Shown: positions 1-8,733 of the stretch, in pieces
Layout: each line of letters begins with the position of its first letter
Position numbering within the stretch: the first letter of the stretch is position 1
Assembly (NCBI RefSeq): GCF_001939115.1
Contig: NZ_MQTZ01000044.1
Span: 186,001 to 250,000, forward strand
Source: Leptolyngbya sp. 'hensonii'
Lineage (GTDB): Bacteria; Cyanobacteriota; Cyanobacteriia; GCF-001939115
Length of the DNA: 64,000 nucleotides
Reading direction: 5' to 3'
Translations under genes and position numbers: made by a program
Notes under the pieces: model-generated
Told to the model about the DNA's origin: nothing
Database searches by the model: none
Seen by the model: only the letters and a program-made list of their open reading frames with translations

Positions 1-347
1 AGTTGCTCTCCATGACCTTTAATAAGGTGGGCTATCGGGTGGAGCAGGCCCGTGATGGCCAGGAAGCCTGGGAAAAACTGCGATCTGGCTTGCCCTGTGA
101 TATGGTCTTCTGTGACATTGAGATGCCCCGGATGGATGGCCTGGAGCTTCTGTCGCGCATTCAGAAGGACCCAACCCTGAACCATCTGCCGATCGCCATG
201 TTGACCTCACGGGGAGCTGATCGTCACCGTCAGATGGCCATCCAACTGGGGGCAAGGGGCTACTTCACGAAGCCCTATCTGGAGGAGGCGCTGCTGGATG
301 CGGCCCAGCGCATGCTCAAGGGTGAGATTTTGGTGGCTGCCGGTTAA
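1..347 (+). CDS. Response-regulator receiver domain, C-terminal end of a larger protein (5' truncated by window)
   Basis: The reading frame is open to the left edge, so this is the 3' end of a gene that begins outside the window. The visible 114 residues are a nearly whole receiver (CheY-like) domain: the phospho-acceptor Asp lies in the string CDIEMPRMDG, the conserved Thr/Ser in AMLTSR and the conserved Lys in YFTKPY. The protein ends about 15 residues after the domain, with no output domain. This arrangement is typical of the C-terminal receiver of CheA-type hybrid kinases (PixL/PilL/ChpA-like) that control phototaxis and pili in cyanobacteria. That assignment is inferred, because the kinase part is not in view. 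A stand-alone CheY-like protein missing its first residues is the alternative. Confidence 0.85.
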   Translation, partial: LLSMTFNKVGYRVEQARDGQEAWEKLRSGLPCDMVFCDIEMPRMDGLELLSRIQKDPTLNHLPIAMLTSRGADRHRQMAIQLGARGYFTKPYLEEALLDAAQRMLKGEILVAAG

Positions 348-419
348 GCTGGCGGCTGATCTATTGGATCAGTCTTCCTGGCGCTCCCCCTGAGTGAGGC
401 TTGCTGGAAGGTTGGGGTC

Positions 420-1706
420 ATGTCTAAGCCTTTCGTGAGAAATAATTCAGGGTACGATCGGGCTGAGACAATCCACCCATCTCCCATGACTTCTTCCGAC
501 AAACATCCGATTTCCCGTCTGACCCGATTACTCCCGGTGGAGCAGGTGGCCCGCACGATCGTCCAGTGGTTTAAAGTGAGTGACGATCAGATGGCTGAAA
601 TCTTGACCCAGGTGCGGGCTGAGTTACCCACGACTGAGGTGCTGCTGATGGGTAAGCCCCAGGCGGGCAAGAGTTCGATCGTGCGGGGTTTGACGGGGGT
701 TTCCCCGGAAATTATCGGTCAGGGGTTTAGGCCCCATACCCAGCATACGGAGCGTTATGCCTATCCTTCTAGCGACCTGCCCCTGCTGATTTTCACCGAT
801 ACGGTGGGCCTGGGAGATGGGGGCCAGGAGACTGAAACCATTCTGCAGGAACTGGTTAGCGATCTGCAGCCAACGAGTCGTCAGGCCCGAATTTTCATCC
901 TGACCGTGAAGATCAATGATTTTGCCACAGCCACCTTGCGGAACATTGCCCAGGATCTGCGACGACGTTACCCGGCGATTCCCTGCTTGTTGGCCGTCAC
1001 CTGCTTACATGAGGAGTATCCCTCTGGAACTGCCGATCATCCGGCCTATCCCCCTGATTTTGAGCCAATCAGTCGCCCCTTTACCGCTCTGCAGCAGGGG
1101 TTTACTGGCCTGTACGATCGGGCCATCCTCCTGGACTTCACCCTGGAAGAAGACGGCTACACCCCCGTATTTTATGGGCTGGAGGCCTTGCGAGATGCCT
1201 TGGCTGATCTGCTACCAGAGGCGGAGGCGCGGGCCATTCACCAGCTTCTGGATCAGGGGATCGGAAAACAATTGGGTAGCCTCTATCGGGATGTCGGTCG
1301 CCGCTACATTGCCGCCTTTGCCGTGATGGCAGCGACTTTGGCTGCCGTGCCGCTGCCCTTCGCTACCATGCCAGTGTTAACGGCCCTGCAAGTGTCCCTG
1401 ATAGGGCTCCTGGGCAGCTTGTATGGTCAGACCCTGACGCCTTCCCAGGCTGGCGGTGTGGTCAGTGCGATCGCTGGCGGATTCCTGGCCCAGGCGATCG
1501 GACGGGAGTTAATCAAGTTTCTGCCGGGGTTTGGCAGTGTGATTGCGGCATCCTGGGCTGCGGCCTATACTTGGGCTCTGGGTGAGGGAGCCTGCGTCTA
1601 CTTCGGAGATGTCATGGGGGGGCGTAAGCCCGATCCCCAGCGTATTCAAGCAGTGATGCAGGAATCGTTTCGATTGGCTAGGGACCGGTTTAAAGAAATC
1701 CAGTGA
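420..1706 (+). CDS. P-loop GTPase with hydrophobic C-terminal DUF697-type region
   Basis: This 428-aa protein has a GTPase domain of the Era/YcjF-like group. The G1 P-loop is GKPQAGKSS around residues 78-86, and G3 is DTVGLG. The G4 position reads TCLHE rather than NKxD, so nucleotide specificity is less certain. The region from about residue 290 to 400 is hydrophobic and Gly/Ala-rich (several possible membrane helices), as in DUF697 GTPases, which associate with membranes. The role is unknown; such proteins are common in cyanobacteria. The start at 420 is preferred because GGAAGG lies about 8 nt upstream; an internal ATG at 486 is the alternative. It stands alone between the receiver gene and a long uncharacterised gene on the same strand. 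Confidence 0.8.
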   Translation: MSKPFVRNNSGYDRAETIHPSPMTSSDKHPISRLTRLLPVEQVARTIVQWFKVSDDQMAEILTQVRAELPTTEVLLMGKPQAGKSSIVRGLTGVSPEIIGQGFRPHTQHTERYAYPSSDLPLLIFTDTVGLGDGGQETETILQELVSDLQPTSRQARIFILTVKINDFATATLRNIAQDLRRRYPAIPCLLAVTCLHEEYPSGTADHPAYPPDFEPISRPFTALQQGFTGLYDRAILLDFTLEEDGYTPVFYGLEALRDALADLLPEAEARAIHQLLDQGIGKQLGSLYRDVGRRYIAAFAVMAATLAAVPLPFATMPVLTALQVSLIGLLGSLYGQTLTPSQAGGVVSAIAGGFLAQAIGRELIKFLPGFGSVIAASWAAAYTWALGEGACVYFGDVMGGRKPDPQRIQAVMQESFRLARDRFKEIQ

Positions 1707-1906
1707 ATTCCGAGGATTTCTAAAATATTGGACGCAGAGCGGCTTCCTGTGGTATAGACTAAGAACCAAATTTTATCAAGTGGGGAGCCAATGCGATTTC
1801 AGTCTACCCCAAGCTTCTGGCATTCCGTGAATGGATGTAAAGTTTTGGTCCTGAAATCGGCCTTTAACGTTAGGCTCCCGGCGTAATCCTTCGACAAAAG
1901 GTCAGC

Positions 1907-4315
1907 ATGGAATACTGGGAATTTCTACTTCAAAAAGAGGGCGATCGCTCCTGGTTGCCCCTGGAATCTCCGGATGTAGAGATTCTGGAAGGACGCTATC
2001 GGGTTGTGGCTCGGACCAGTCGCGCGAACAGTGACGTAGAAATTCGGATCACCCACGTGGCGACGGATGAGACCCCGCCAAAGCGTCGAGTTCAGAAACA
2101 GACCCGACGGACCAATGCAGAAGGGTTGATGGTTGTCTTTCCGTTTACCCGTTTGCAACCGGGCCTCTGGCAACTGGACTGTACTGCTGACCTGATGATG
2201 GGCCTGATGGGAGATGATTGGCACCAGTCAGTCAGCCTCCAGGTGCTCTCTGTGGAAGCAGAATCAGAGATGGACTGGCAGATGGACTGGTCTTTGGGTT
2301 CAGAGGTGGCAACTGAATGGGCATCTTCTCCTCAAGCCACTTCAGAGGCTGCGATCGTAGCACCTCTGCCCGAACCAACCCCTTTAGAGGCGTCCGAAAG
2401 AACTTTGGTGGTCGTTGAGAAGATGGATGCTGAGTCAGAGGAACTGACGGTCCGCTTCTCGGCTTCGCCTGAGCTTGTCCTGCCCCAGGTGCAGAGCACT
2501 GATGAGATGACTCAGGTTCAGGTTTCTCCATCTGCTTCTGCGCCTTTCCAGGAGGACAAAACCGTTTCCCATGCTTGGGATTCCCCCCTGGCAGGAACAT
2601 CCCTCGATCAACAGGTTTTGCGGTTAAATCTGCCAGCAGAGAGCTTTATGGCCTATTGGGGCCAGCAATTTTTTCTGGCGGGTCAGGTAGAGGTTCAGCG
2701 AGGGTATCAGTTGCCGGAGGAGGCTGTGTGTTCCTGGCCAGCGGAGGTGCAAGTCTGTCTGCGCGATCCCCAGACACTCCAGGTTCTGGCGACTGCCTTT
2801 CAGGGGGTGACCCTGTCCTATGGCGTGACCCTGTTTGCCTGCGCGGTTGATATTCCGGCGGACTGCCAAACGCGACTCCTGTTGGGGGAGATCAGTCTGT
2901 TTACGGCAGAAGCGGAAGCTGAACCCAGTTTGACCCCCCTGATCACCCAATCTTTTATCGTGACAGCCGCCCTGGATGAGTTGCTAGAAGCCCTGGCGAC
3001 CCATCAGGAGGAGGAATTGGAGGAAGTCGATGGCTCTGCAGCTCCGTCCTATGCCGTTGTTGATGCCATGCAGGTGAATGAACCGGCTAAACCGGCATCC
3101 AGACTGAATATGGCGCTGCTGAATTTGGTGAAAACACCCAAACCTCAGCAACCCATCCAGTTCAGACCTGCAGCTCACCAACCCTTGCCGCCTCGGCTCT
3201 ATCGCCCCAGCGAGGAAAGGGTGCCGCATAAATCTCCCCAATTGCCCGTGATTCGGAAAAACCAGCCCCTGGGGAAGGACTTTGCACCTGTACGGACTGC
3301 CCCGATCGACCCTCCTGCCCCATCCTTGCCAGGGGAGTCCCTGAAGGTTGGGCCAGAGCCAACAGGCCAGGCTGATCTGACTGATCTGGAAGTAACTCTG
3401 GCGGATGATTTGAGGGCATTGCAATTAGCCGAACCAGTGACAGGGGCAGTTGAGCCGGAGCAATTAGACGCAGCAGTAGAGTCCGATCGGGTAGATCCCC
3501 TTGCCTCCAGTGAGGGTCTGCTGCCTGGAGACATGCCTACTCAGGACTCGATCGAGAATTTCACCCTTGCTGAGGATAGGCCTGTGGCCACCACCCTGCG
3601 ACCCTTGAATTTGCAGGAGCGCTTCTTGAATCGCCTGAATGCTCTGGCAGAGGATGCGGAACTCTCCCAGCAATTGCGGGATGCCTGTGCGGAGCCGGAA
3701 GTGGGGACTAGCGATGAATTGCCCCCTCCGGCTGATCTGGAACCCTCCTCGGATGCCTGGGCAGAGGAGTCAACTGAGCCCTTGGCCCCAGTCCTGTTTA
3801 CCCCTGAGGAGCCGGAGGTGCATCCAGTTTTGCCGGAGGATGAGTGGGCGGCCCGTGAAATTGTGGTGGATGATGATCTGGCCCCTGGGGCAGAGCCGAT
3901 CGCTGAGCAGGTTCCAGAGTCAGCCGTGCTGGTCCTGTCTCCAGATGCCGATCCGGTGCCTGTTCCAGACCTGGAAATTCCAGCCGGAGAGCTGATAGCC
4001 GAAAAACCGGTGAATGTGCGGGTGCGCTTGCCGGGACAAGCGCCACGGGCTTCTGTAAAAGTCTGGATTAACGATCGCCAGACCAATTCCTTGCTAGACG
4101 GTCCCTGGTCCTTGGTGAATTTTACGCCGGATGGCAATGGCCAGATTGAGGCTACTATGCAATTGCAAGTGCCACCGGGAAGTCTGGAAGTTCAATTTGA
4201 GGCGATTGCGATCGAACTACACAGCCAGCGGCAGAGCCGTAAGGCAACCTGTAGTCGGATGGTGATTCCACCTGATCTACCAGACCTGGGTTTAGATGAG
4301 TTGGATGATCTTTAA
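1907..4315 (+). CDS. Large acidic, mostly low-complexity protein of unknown function
   Basis: I do not recognise this 802-aa protein. Three parts can be seen. The N-terminal ~110 residues and a segment near 240-350 look like beta-rich folded modules. The long middle (about 350-680) is dominated by Pro, Glu, Asp and Ala, with little regular structure expected. The last ~100 residues form another well-ordered beta-rich segment (NVRVRLPGQ ... VKVWINDRQT ... LEVQFEAIAI), suggesting an Ig-like or carbohydrate-binding-like fold. No signal peptide or membrane helix is evident, so it is probably cytoplasmic. No catalytic motif is visible. Codon use matches the neighbours and HIP1 sites lie inside, so recent transfer is unlikely. 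Function is unknown. Confidence 0.75.
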   Translation: MEYWEFLLQKEGDRSWLPLESPDVEILEGRYRVVARTSRANSDVEIRITHVATDETPPKRRVQKQTRRTNAEGLMVVFPFTRLQPGLWQLDCTADLMMGLMGDDWHQSVSLQVLSVEAESEMDWQMDWSLGSEVATEWASSPQATSEAAIVAPLPEPTPLEASERTLVVVEKMDAESEELTVRFSASPELVLPQVQSTDEMTQVQVSPSASAPFQEDKTVSHAWDSPLAGTSLDQQVLRLNLPAESFMAYWGQQFFLAGQVEVQRGYQLPEEAVCSWPAEVQVCLRDPQTLQVLATAFQGVTLSYGVTLFACAVDIPADCQTRLLLGEISLFTAEAEAEPSLTPLITQSFIVTAALDELLEALATHQEEELEEVDGSAAPSYAVVDAMQVNEPAKPASRLNMALLNLVKTPKPQQPIQFRPAAHQPLPPRLYRPSEERVPHKSPQLPVIRKNQPLGKDFAPVRTAPIDPPAPSLPGESLKVGPEPTGQADLTDLEVTLADDLRALQLAEPVTGAVEPEQLDAAVESDRVDPLASSEGLLPGDMPTQDSIENFTLAEDRPVATTLRPLNLQERFLNRLNALAEDAELSQQLRDACAEPEVGTSDELPPPADLEPSSDAWAEESTEPLAPVLFTPEEPEVHPVLPEDEWAAREIVVDDDLAPGAEPIAEQVPESAVLVLSPDADPVPVPDLEIPAGELIAEKPVNVRVRLPGQAPRASVKVWINDRQTNSLLDGPWSLVNFTPDGNGQIEATMQLQVPPGSLEVQFEAIAIELHSQRQSRKATCSRMVIPPDLPDLGLDELDDL

Positions 4316-4410
4316 GACGTAGGGGGAATTTCCCTCTTTTCCTTCCCCTTTGAAGCTACTGCATATACAGATCTCTGAAAAGTTTGGCTCAAGTCAGCAG
4401 ACTCGTGTGA

Positions 4411-4507
4411 AATCCCCTCTCGGGAGGGGTGGCCCGCAGGGCCGGGGTGGGTCTAGGAACGGGAGCAGGAGCGTTGAACCCACCCCTACCCCTCCCAGGA
4501 GGGGATT
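4411..4507. repeat. Long imperfect inverted repeat, intergenic hairpin element
   Basis: The outer arms AATCCCCTC (4411-4419) and GAGGGGATT (4499-4507) are exact inverse complements. Further pairing inside the arms (GGGGTGGGT against ACCCACCCC) lets the 97-bp element fold into one long hairpin, with a smaller hairpin CCCCTC/GAGGGG inside the left arm. Similar CCCTCnnnGAGGG elements recur in cyanobacterial intergenic regions. A 63-codon open frame starting at 4429 is produced by this repeat and is not called as a gene. Confidence 0.7.
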
Positions 4508-4984
4508 ATGGGTACACAGTAGCCTTTGAGGGGGCTGCCGCAGACAAAACTCAATTTCTATCTGCGGGGGTCAACACCAATTTTTTTGCCTATGAAGGCA
4601 AATTATGGGAACCTTCCTGAGTATCGCTACGGATCGCTGGATCTATTGCCTGGGGATCGGGCATATTAGTATTTGTTTCAACAATTGTTTCTAACCCTCA
4701 CACTCTTCCTCCTCCTCCGGAATCATTCATCTGCAACTGATGGGTGAGTCACTCTACCCAAAGTCTGATCGATTACGGGGTGATGTCTTGCCCTCGATAC
4801 CCAGGATCACGATGATGATCGGCCTTAAGCCCGATATGGGATGGTACTGAATGTCTGCCATACGGGTGTTCTATGCAACCCCTCGGATGGGCCGAATGGT
4901 GCAAACTTATTTTGAATGGGCACGACTGGCATCGGCCTTGTGGATGTCAGGCCTCTTATTTAAAGAGCCTTAATAACCGGGATT
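4508..4984. other. Intergenic region without a convincing gene
   Basis: The only candidate here is a 40-codon frame at 4851-4973 (starting MSAIRVFYATPRMGRM), with no good ribosome binding site and no recognisable family. The rest is AT-richer than the flanking genes and shows no terminator with a T tract. It may hold the promoter of the gene at 4985. Confidence 0.5.
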
Positions 4985-6862
4985 ATGAAAAGTAAGAAGA
5001 CAGAACTAGGTATTGATCCCTCATCATCGAATCTGGACGCTGAGGAGCGCCAGGAGAATCACTCCCCAGACCCTTCTGCTCCAACGGAAGAGCCCGACCC
5101 TGCACCCGTAACCCTGCCTCACCGGCCTCAACCCAAGTATCGAGGGTTGTTCTGGTCTCTGTTTCGTCTGGTTTTGCTGGGAGCCAGTTCTGGTACTGCA
5201 GTAGCGGGTTTTATCTGGTTAACCCAGGTTCCTCCCACCCCGGACTGTGGGAAACCTGTGACCCTGAGTCAAGATGAAGACAAGCTGTATTGTATTCAGC
5301 AGGCTGCCTTCTCTGGAGATTTGAAGAAGCTCCAGGTTGGAATTAAGTTAGTCAAAAACTGGCCTAAAGATGATCCCCGCTATGCTCAGGCCCAGCAATT
5401 TCTAAAGCAATGGTCAACCCAGGTTCTGTCGATCGCCCGTCAGCAGGCTGGACGGAACCAGGTCAAACAGGCGATCGCGACAGCCCAATCTATTCCGAAT
5501 AGCAGTCCATTGTATCGAGACGCCCAAACTGCGATCGCCGCATGGAAGCGGGATCAAGATCAGGGTTCTCTGGTCTATGACAAATTCATTGCTGCCCTGC
5601 AATCCCAGAAATGGGCAGAAGCTTCAGACCAGATCCTGGCCCTGTCTCGTTTGCCGAGTAGCCACTGGCGGCAGCGCATCCAGGGGCTGCGTCAGCAGCT
5701 CACCGCAGAACGACAGGCATGGGAGTATCTCCAGGAGGCCAGAGCACTGGCGGACTCAGGCAGCCCAGAACTGTTGGGTGAGGCGATTGCCCTAGCCCAA
5801 AAAATTGGTCCTAAGCGCTTGAATCGACCGGAAGCCCAGGCGGAGATTGTGCGTTGGAGTCGTAGTTTGCTAGAGACAGCTACGGTCCAACTGCAGGCTC
5901 AGGACTTCACGGGGGCGATTGTGGTGGCCCAATTCATTCCCCCGAAGTCATCTGTGGGTGAAAAGGCTAAAACCTTGATTCAGTTTGTGCAGGCACAGCA
6001 ATTGACCGATCCAGAAGTCGCAGCCAGAGAACCGGTTCCCAATCAATTCAAAATCTACTGGTCAGCCGTGACAGCAGGGCGACAACTCGCGTCGGATCAG
6101 CCTCTGTTTGCGATCGTTCAGCCGCTGCTGCCTGTGTGGGAGGAGCAACTGAAGGATTTGACTCGGCTGCAGGTTGCCCAGACTTTGGCCGGTCTGGGAC
6201 AACTCTACCCCCTCCAACTGGCCATTCAAGAAGCAAAGGCGATTCCTCCGGGGCGAATTCAGCGGCTGCGAGCCCAAACCCTGGTGGCGAGTTGGCGCAA
6301 GGAGATGCAACGGTTGGTTGATCGTCCCTATCTGCTGCAGGCCCAGAATCTGGCTGCGGGAGGCCGATTGGAGGATCTGGAGGCGGCGATCGCGAAAGCC
6401 AATTTGATTCTTCCTGGTCGGCCCCTGCGATTGGAGGCCCAAAGCCTGATTGCTCGCTGGAAGCGCGAGATTCTGATTCTGGAAGATCAACCCATTTTGG
6501 AGCGGGCCCAAATCCTTGCTCAACAGCAGAAGTATCCGGAAGCAATCGCCCTGGCTAATCGAGTTGGTCCGGAACGGCCTCTCTACCGGCTGGCCCAGAG
6601 TGCAGCAAACCAGTGGGCAGGGCAGATTCGCCTCCTGGCCGATCAGGCAACACTGACAGAAGCCAATACCCTGGCCTCTGCTAGAAACTTTCTGGCTGCG
6701 ATCGAAGTAGCCTCCCAACTGCCTCCTGAAAGTCCCCTCTATAATGAAGCTCAGACTGCGATCTCCATCTGGAGTACAGAGCAGTCCTATGAAGCCCCGA
6801 TTGAACCGGAGAAAACGCCCCCGACGGCCACGATTTCGCCTCAAACGAGTCCTGTGCCGTAG
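4985..6862 (+). CDS. Single-pass membrane protein with tandem helical repeats, unknown function
   Basis: The 625-aa protein has a charged, Pro-rich N-terminal ~50 residues. One transmembrane helix follows at about 57-77 (FRLVLLGASSGTAVAGFIWL), and the rest is a long repetitive domain. The repeat unit is about 65-70 residues and ends in a signature like SPLYxxAQxxIxxW. Clear copies include SPLYRDAQTAIAAW, PLRLEAQSLIARWK, PLYRLAQSAANQW and SPLYNEAQTAISIW. Each unit is predicted to be two or three helices, so the whole resembles a TPR-like solenoid. The likely topology is cytoplasmic N-terminus and extracytoplasmic solenoid. Cyanobacterial relatives are sometimes labelled chromosome segregation ATPase, but no ATPase motif is visible. 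A protein-protein scaffold in the periplasm or thylakoid lumen is an inference. Confidence 0.75.
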   Translation: MKSKKTELGIDPSSSNLDAEERQENHSPDPSAPTEEPDPAPVTLPHRPQPKYRGLFWSLFRLVLLGASSGTAVAGFIWLTQVPPTPDCGKPVTLSQDEDKLYCIQQAAFSGDLKKLQVGIKLVKNWPKDDPRYAQAQQFLKQWSTQVLSIARQQAGRNQVKQAIATAQSIPNSSPLYRDAQTAIAAWKRDQDQGSLVYDKFIAALQSQKWAEASDQILALSRLPSSHWRQRIQGLRQQLTAERQAWEYLQEARALADSGSPELLGEAIALAQKIGPKRLNRPEAQAEIVRWSRSLLETATVQLQAQDFTGAIVVAQFIPPKSSVGEKAKTLIQFVQAQQLTDPEVAAREPVPNQFKIYWSAVTAGRQLASDQPLFAIVQPLLPVWEEQLKDLTRLQVAQTLAGLGQLYPLQLAIQEAKAIPPGRIQRLRAQTLVASWRKEMQRLVDRPYLLQAQNLAAGGRLEDLEAAIAKANLILPGRPLRLEAQSLIARWKREILILEDQPILERAQILAQQQKYPEAIALANRVGPERPLYRLAQSAANQWAGQIRLLADQATLTEANTLASARNFLAAIEVASQLPPESPLYNEAQTAISIWSTEQSYEAPIEPEKTPPTATISPQTSPVP

Positions 6863-6955
6863 GAATAGGCTCTCCCCAGGGATTTTCCAACCATCCTTGC
6901 CGATGAATCGTGAAACTGGGGCGGGGATACGCAGATTCTGAGACGTGAGAGCACG

Positions 6956-8710
6956 ATGAGCAGGCCGCCCTACCAATTATTGCTGGTTGAACCCGATCCG
7001 GTGTTCCGTCTGGGATTGCGTGTCGCCCTGGAGAATCTGCCTGATTGCCAGGTTGCTGCTGAAGCAGAGCAAGAGCAGGAAGCCTTGCAGGCTCTGGCAA
7101 GTGCCCCAACTGCGATCGATCTGATGATTCTGGAGCTCTATCTTACCCGGGCTCAACCCAATGGCGCTGCTGGATTGGCCCTGTGTCAGGCAGTGAGAAC
7201 CCAGTATCCCCAGATTCCCATTTTGCTCCTGACAACTGCCATGGAGCCAACTTCCCTCTTTGCAGCCCAACAACTGGGTGTAGCAGGGTACTGTCTCAAG
7301 GGCACGTCCCTCCCAACATTGGCCGTGGTGATCCGTCAGGTGATTGCTGGCCAGACCTGTTGGCCCCCAGCCTTGCCGAGGGTGGAGGCGACTTCGGAGT
7401 TAGGAACCCTGGCTAGCTGGCGTCCGCTGGCAACGCTGCGGGAAAAAACCCGCCGGTATGGGTTGCGGCAGATCGAGGCTGCCCTGGCAGAAGTGACAAC
7501 CCAGTTGCAGGGTCAGCCTTCCCTTCTGGACCGGACCATTCTGGCGGGGCGGCATCGGGAGTTGCGAACCGCTCACTGGTTGGTTAACCAGTTACTGGCT
7601 GCAGCATCACCAGTCCAGGAACTGAGATCGTCGCCCTCCCCAACGCTGTCAGTCGTTCCGCCTGCTCCACCTGTGCCTGCTCTGGCTCTCCCCCGATCGA
7701 TCTCCGATTCCTCCCGACAGGGAACACTCCAGCCTTCGTCTTTGGAGTCGGTGCTGCTTGATGCGACAGTCATCAAACTCCAGTCTGGCCTGCAAAATCT
7801 GACCCCCACCGTACTCGAAATTGAGCTGTTGCGGGAAGACAAACGACGGGAATTGCTGTACTTAGTGTTGCGTAAGATCGAGGATATTCTGAGTGAGCTG
7901 CGCTTTTCGCAAATTCAGGTGGACCAGGTGGGGATGAAACGGGACAGGCTGGTGCGGGATTTGTGGCAGGCGGTCCTGACCGATTTCTTTGGCAAGTACT
8001 ATACGGTGCAGTTGCTGTCGGGGCAGCAGGTGGAGGTCGTCAAGACCCTGTTACAGGATCAGGTAGGGGGAGCAGCGGCCATTCTGAACGCCATACCCCT
8101 CGTCCCCGAATTGCTGGCCCATCTACTGTTTCATACCCCCCTGCTGGTGGATAACCAGACCTGCGAGGCCGGTTCTCCGGAAGCGATGCTACGCAGCGAA
8201 GCACTGCTCCAGAATCTGATGATTCAGGTGGCCAATGCCGTTATGCAGCCCTTACTGAATCACTTTGCGGATGTGGAAGCCATTAAGCAGGGTTTTTACG
8301 ATCGACGGCTGATTTCTACCCGTGACATTGAACGATTTCGGAACCACCTCTCCTGGAAATACCGCCTTTACCAATATGTAGGTGAACCTAAAGCGATCTT
8401 TGAGAGTCAGTATCCCCTATTGATTCTGGCAGAGGTTGGGATTAAACAGATGATGATTTACGCACCTCGACGGCAGGAACTGGATCAGCTCTCTGGCTTG
8501 CAGTATACGGTTACGCTGGTGCTGGAAGCACGGGATGCGATCGCACCCCGATTACAATCGGCCTTCTCATTTTTGGGAACTGGGCTGGTCTATGTGCTGA
8601 CGGAAGTCATCGGACGGGGAATTGGCCTGATTGGGCGGGGCGTGTTGCAGGGAATTGGGAACATCTGGCAGGAGAATCGCTTCGATCGCAGCAGCAATCG
8701 CCGCTTTTGA
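6956..8710 (+). CDS. Pseudo-receiver plus DUF3685 (Ycf55-like) protein
   Basis: The first ~125 residues form a receiver domain (start YQLLLVEPDPVFRLGLR). The usual phospho-acceptor position reads LMILELYL, with Glu where Asp is expected, and the acidic pocket is reduced to EPD. It is therefore probably not phosphorylated and may be locked in one state. The long C-terminal part (about 250-570) matches the DUF3685 family, which includes Ycf55 of red-algal plastids; its biochemical role is unknown. A Pro/Ser-rich linker joins the two. The gene follows the solenoid gene on the same strand after 93 bp and ends 24 bp before the convergent thioredoxin gene. The ATG at 6956 is the only sensible start. 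Confidence 0.82.
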   Translation: MSRPPYQLLLVEPDPVFRLGLRVALENLPDCQVAAEAEQEQEALQALASAPTAIDLMILELYLTRAQPNGAAGLALCQAVRTQYPQIPILLLTTAMEPTSLFAAQQLGVAGYCLKGTSLPTLAVVIRQVIAGQTCWPPALPRVEATSELGTLASWRPLATLREKTRRYGLRQIEAALAEVTTQLQGQPSLLDRTILAGRHRELRTAHWLVNQLLAAASPVQELRSSPSPTLSVVPPAPPVPALALPRSISDSSRQGTLQPSSLESVLLDATVIKLQSGLQNLTPTVLEIELLREDKRRELLYLVLRKIEDILSELRFSQIQVDQVGMKRDRLVRDLWQAVLTDFFGKYYTVQLLSGQQVEVVKTLLQDQVGGAAAILNAIPLVPELLAHLLFHTPLLVDNQTCEAGSPEAMLRSEALLQNLMIQVANAVMQPLLNHFADVEAIKQGFYDRRLISTRDIERFRNHLSWKYRLYQYVGEPKAIFESQYPLLILAEVGIKQMMIYAPRRQELDQLSGLQYTVTLVLEARDAIAPRLQSAFSFLGTGLVYVLTEVIGRGIGLIGRGVLQGIGNIWQENRFDRSSNRRF

Positions 8711-8733
8711 GGAGCAACCTGTGCCCAACCTTC

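Noticed and set aside
3541-4137. 198-codon open frame on the minus strand
   Set aside because: It lies wholly inside the 802-aa gene. The Ser/Gly/Arg-rich translation is what an antisense frame of an acidic protein gives.
4429-4620. 63-codon open frame
   Set aside because: It starts inside a hairpin repeat, has no ribosome binding site and a low-complexity translation (Gly/Ala/Pro-rich).
4851-4973. 40-codon frame before the solenoid gene
   Set aside because: No good ribosome binding site and no recognisable sequence; mentioned only as part of the intergenic region.
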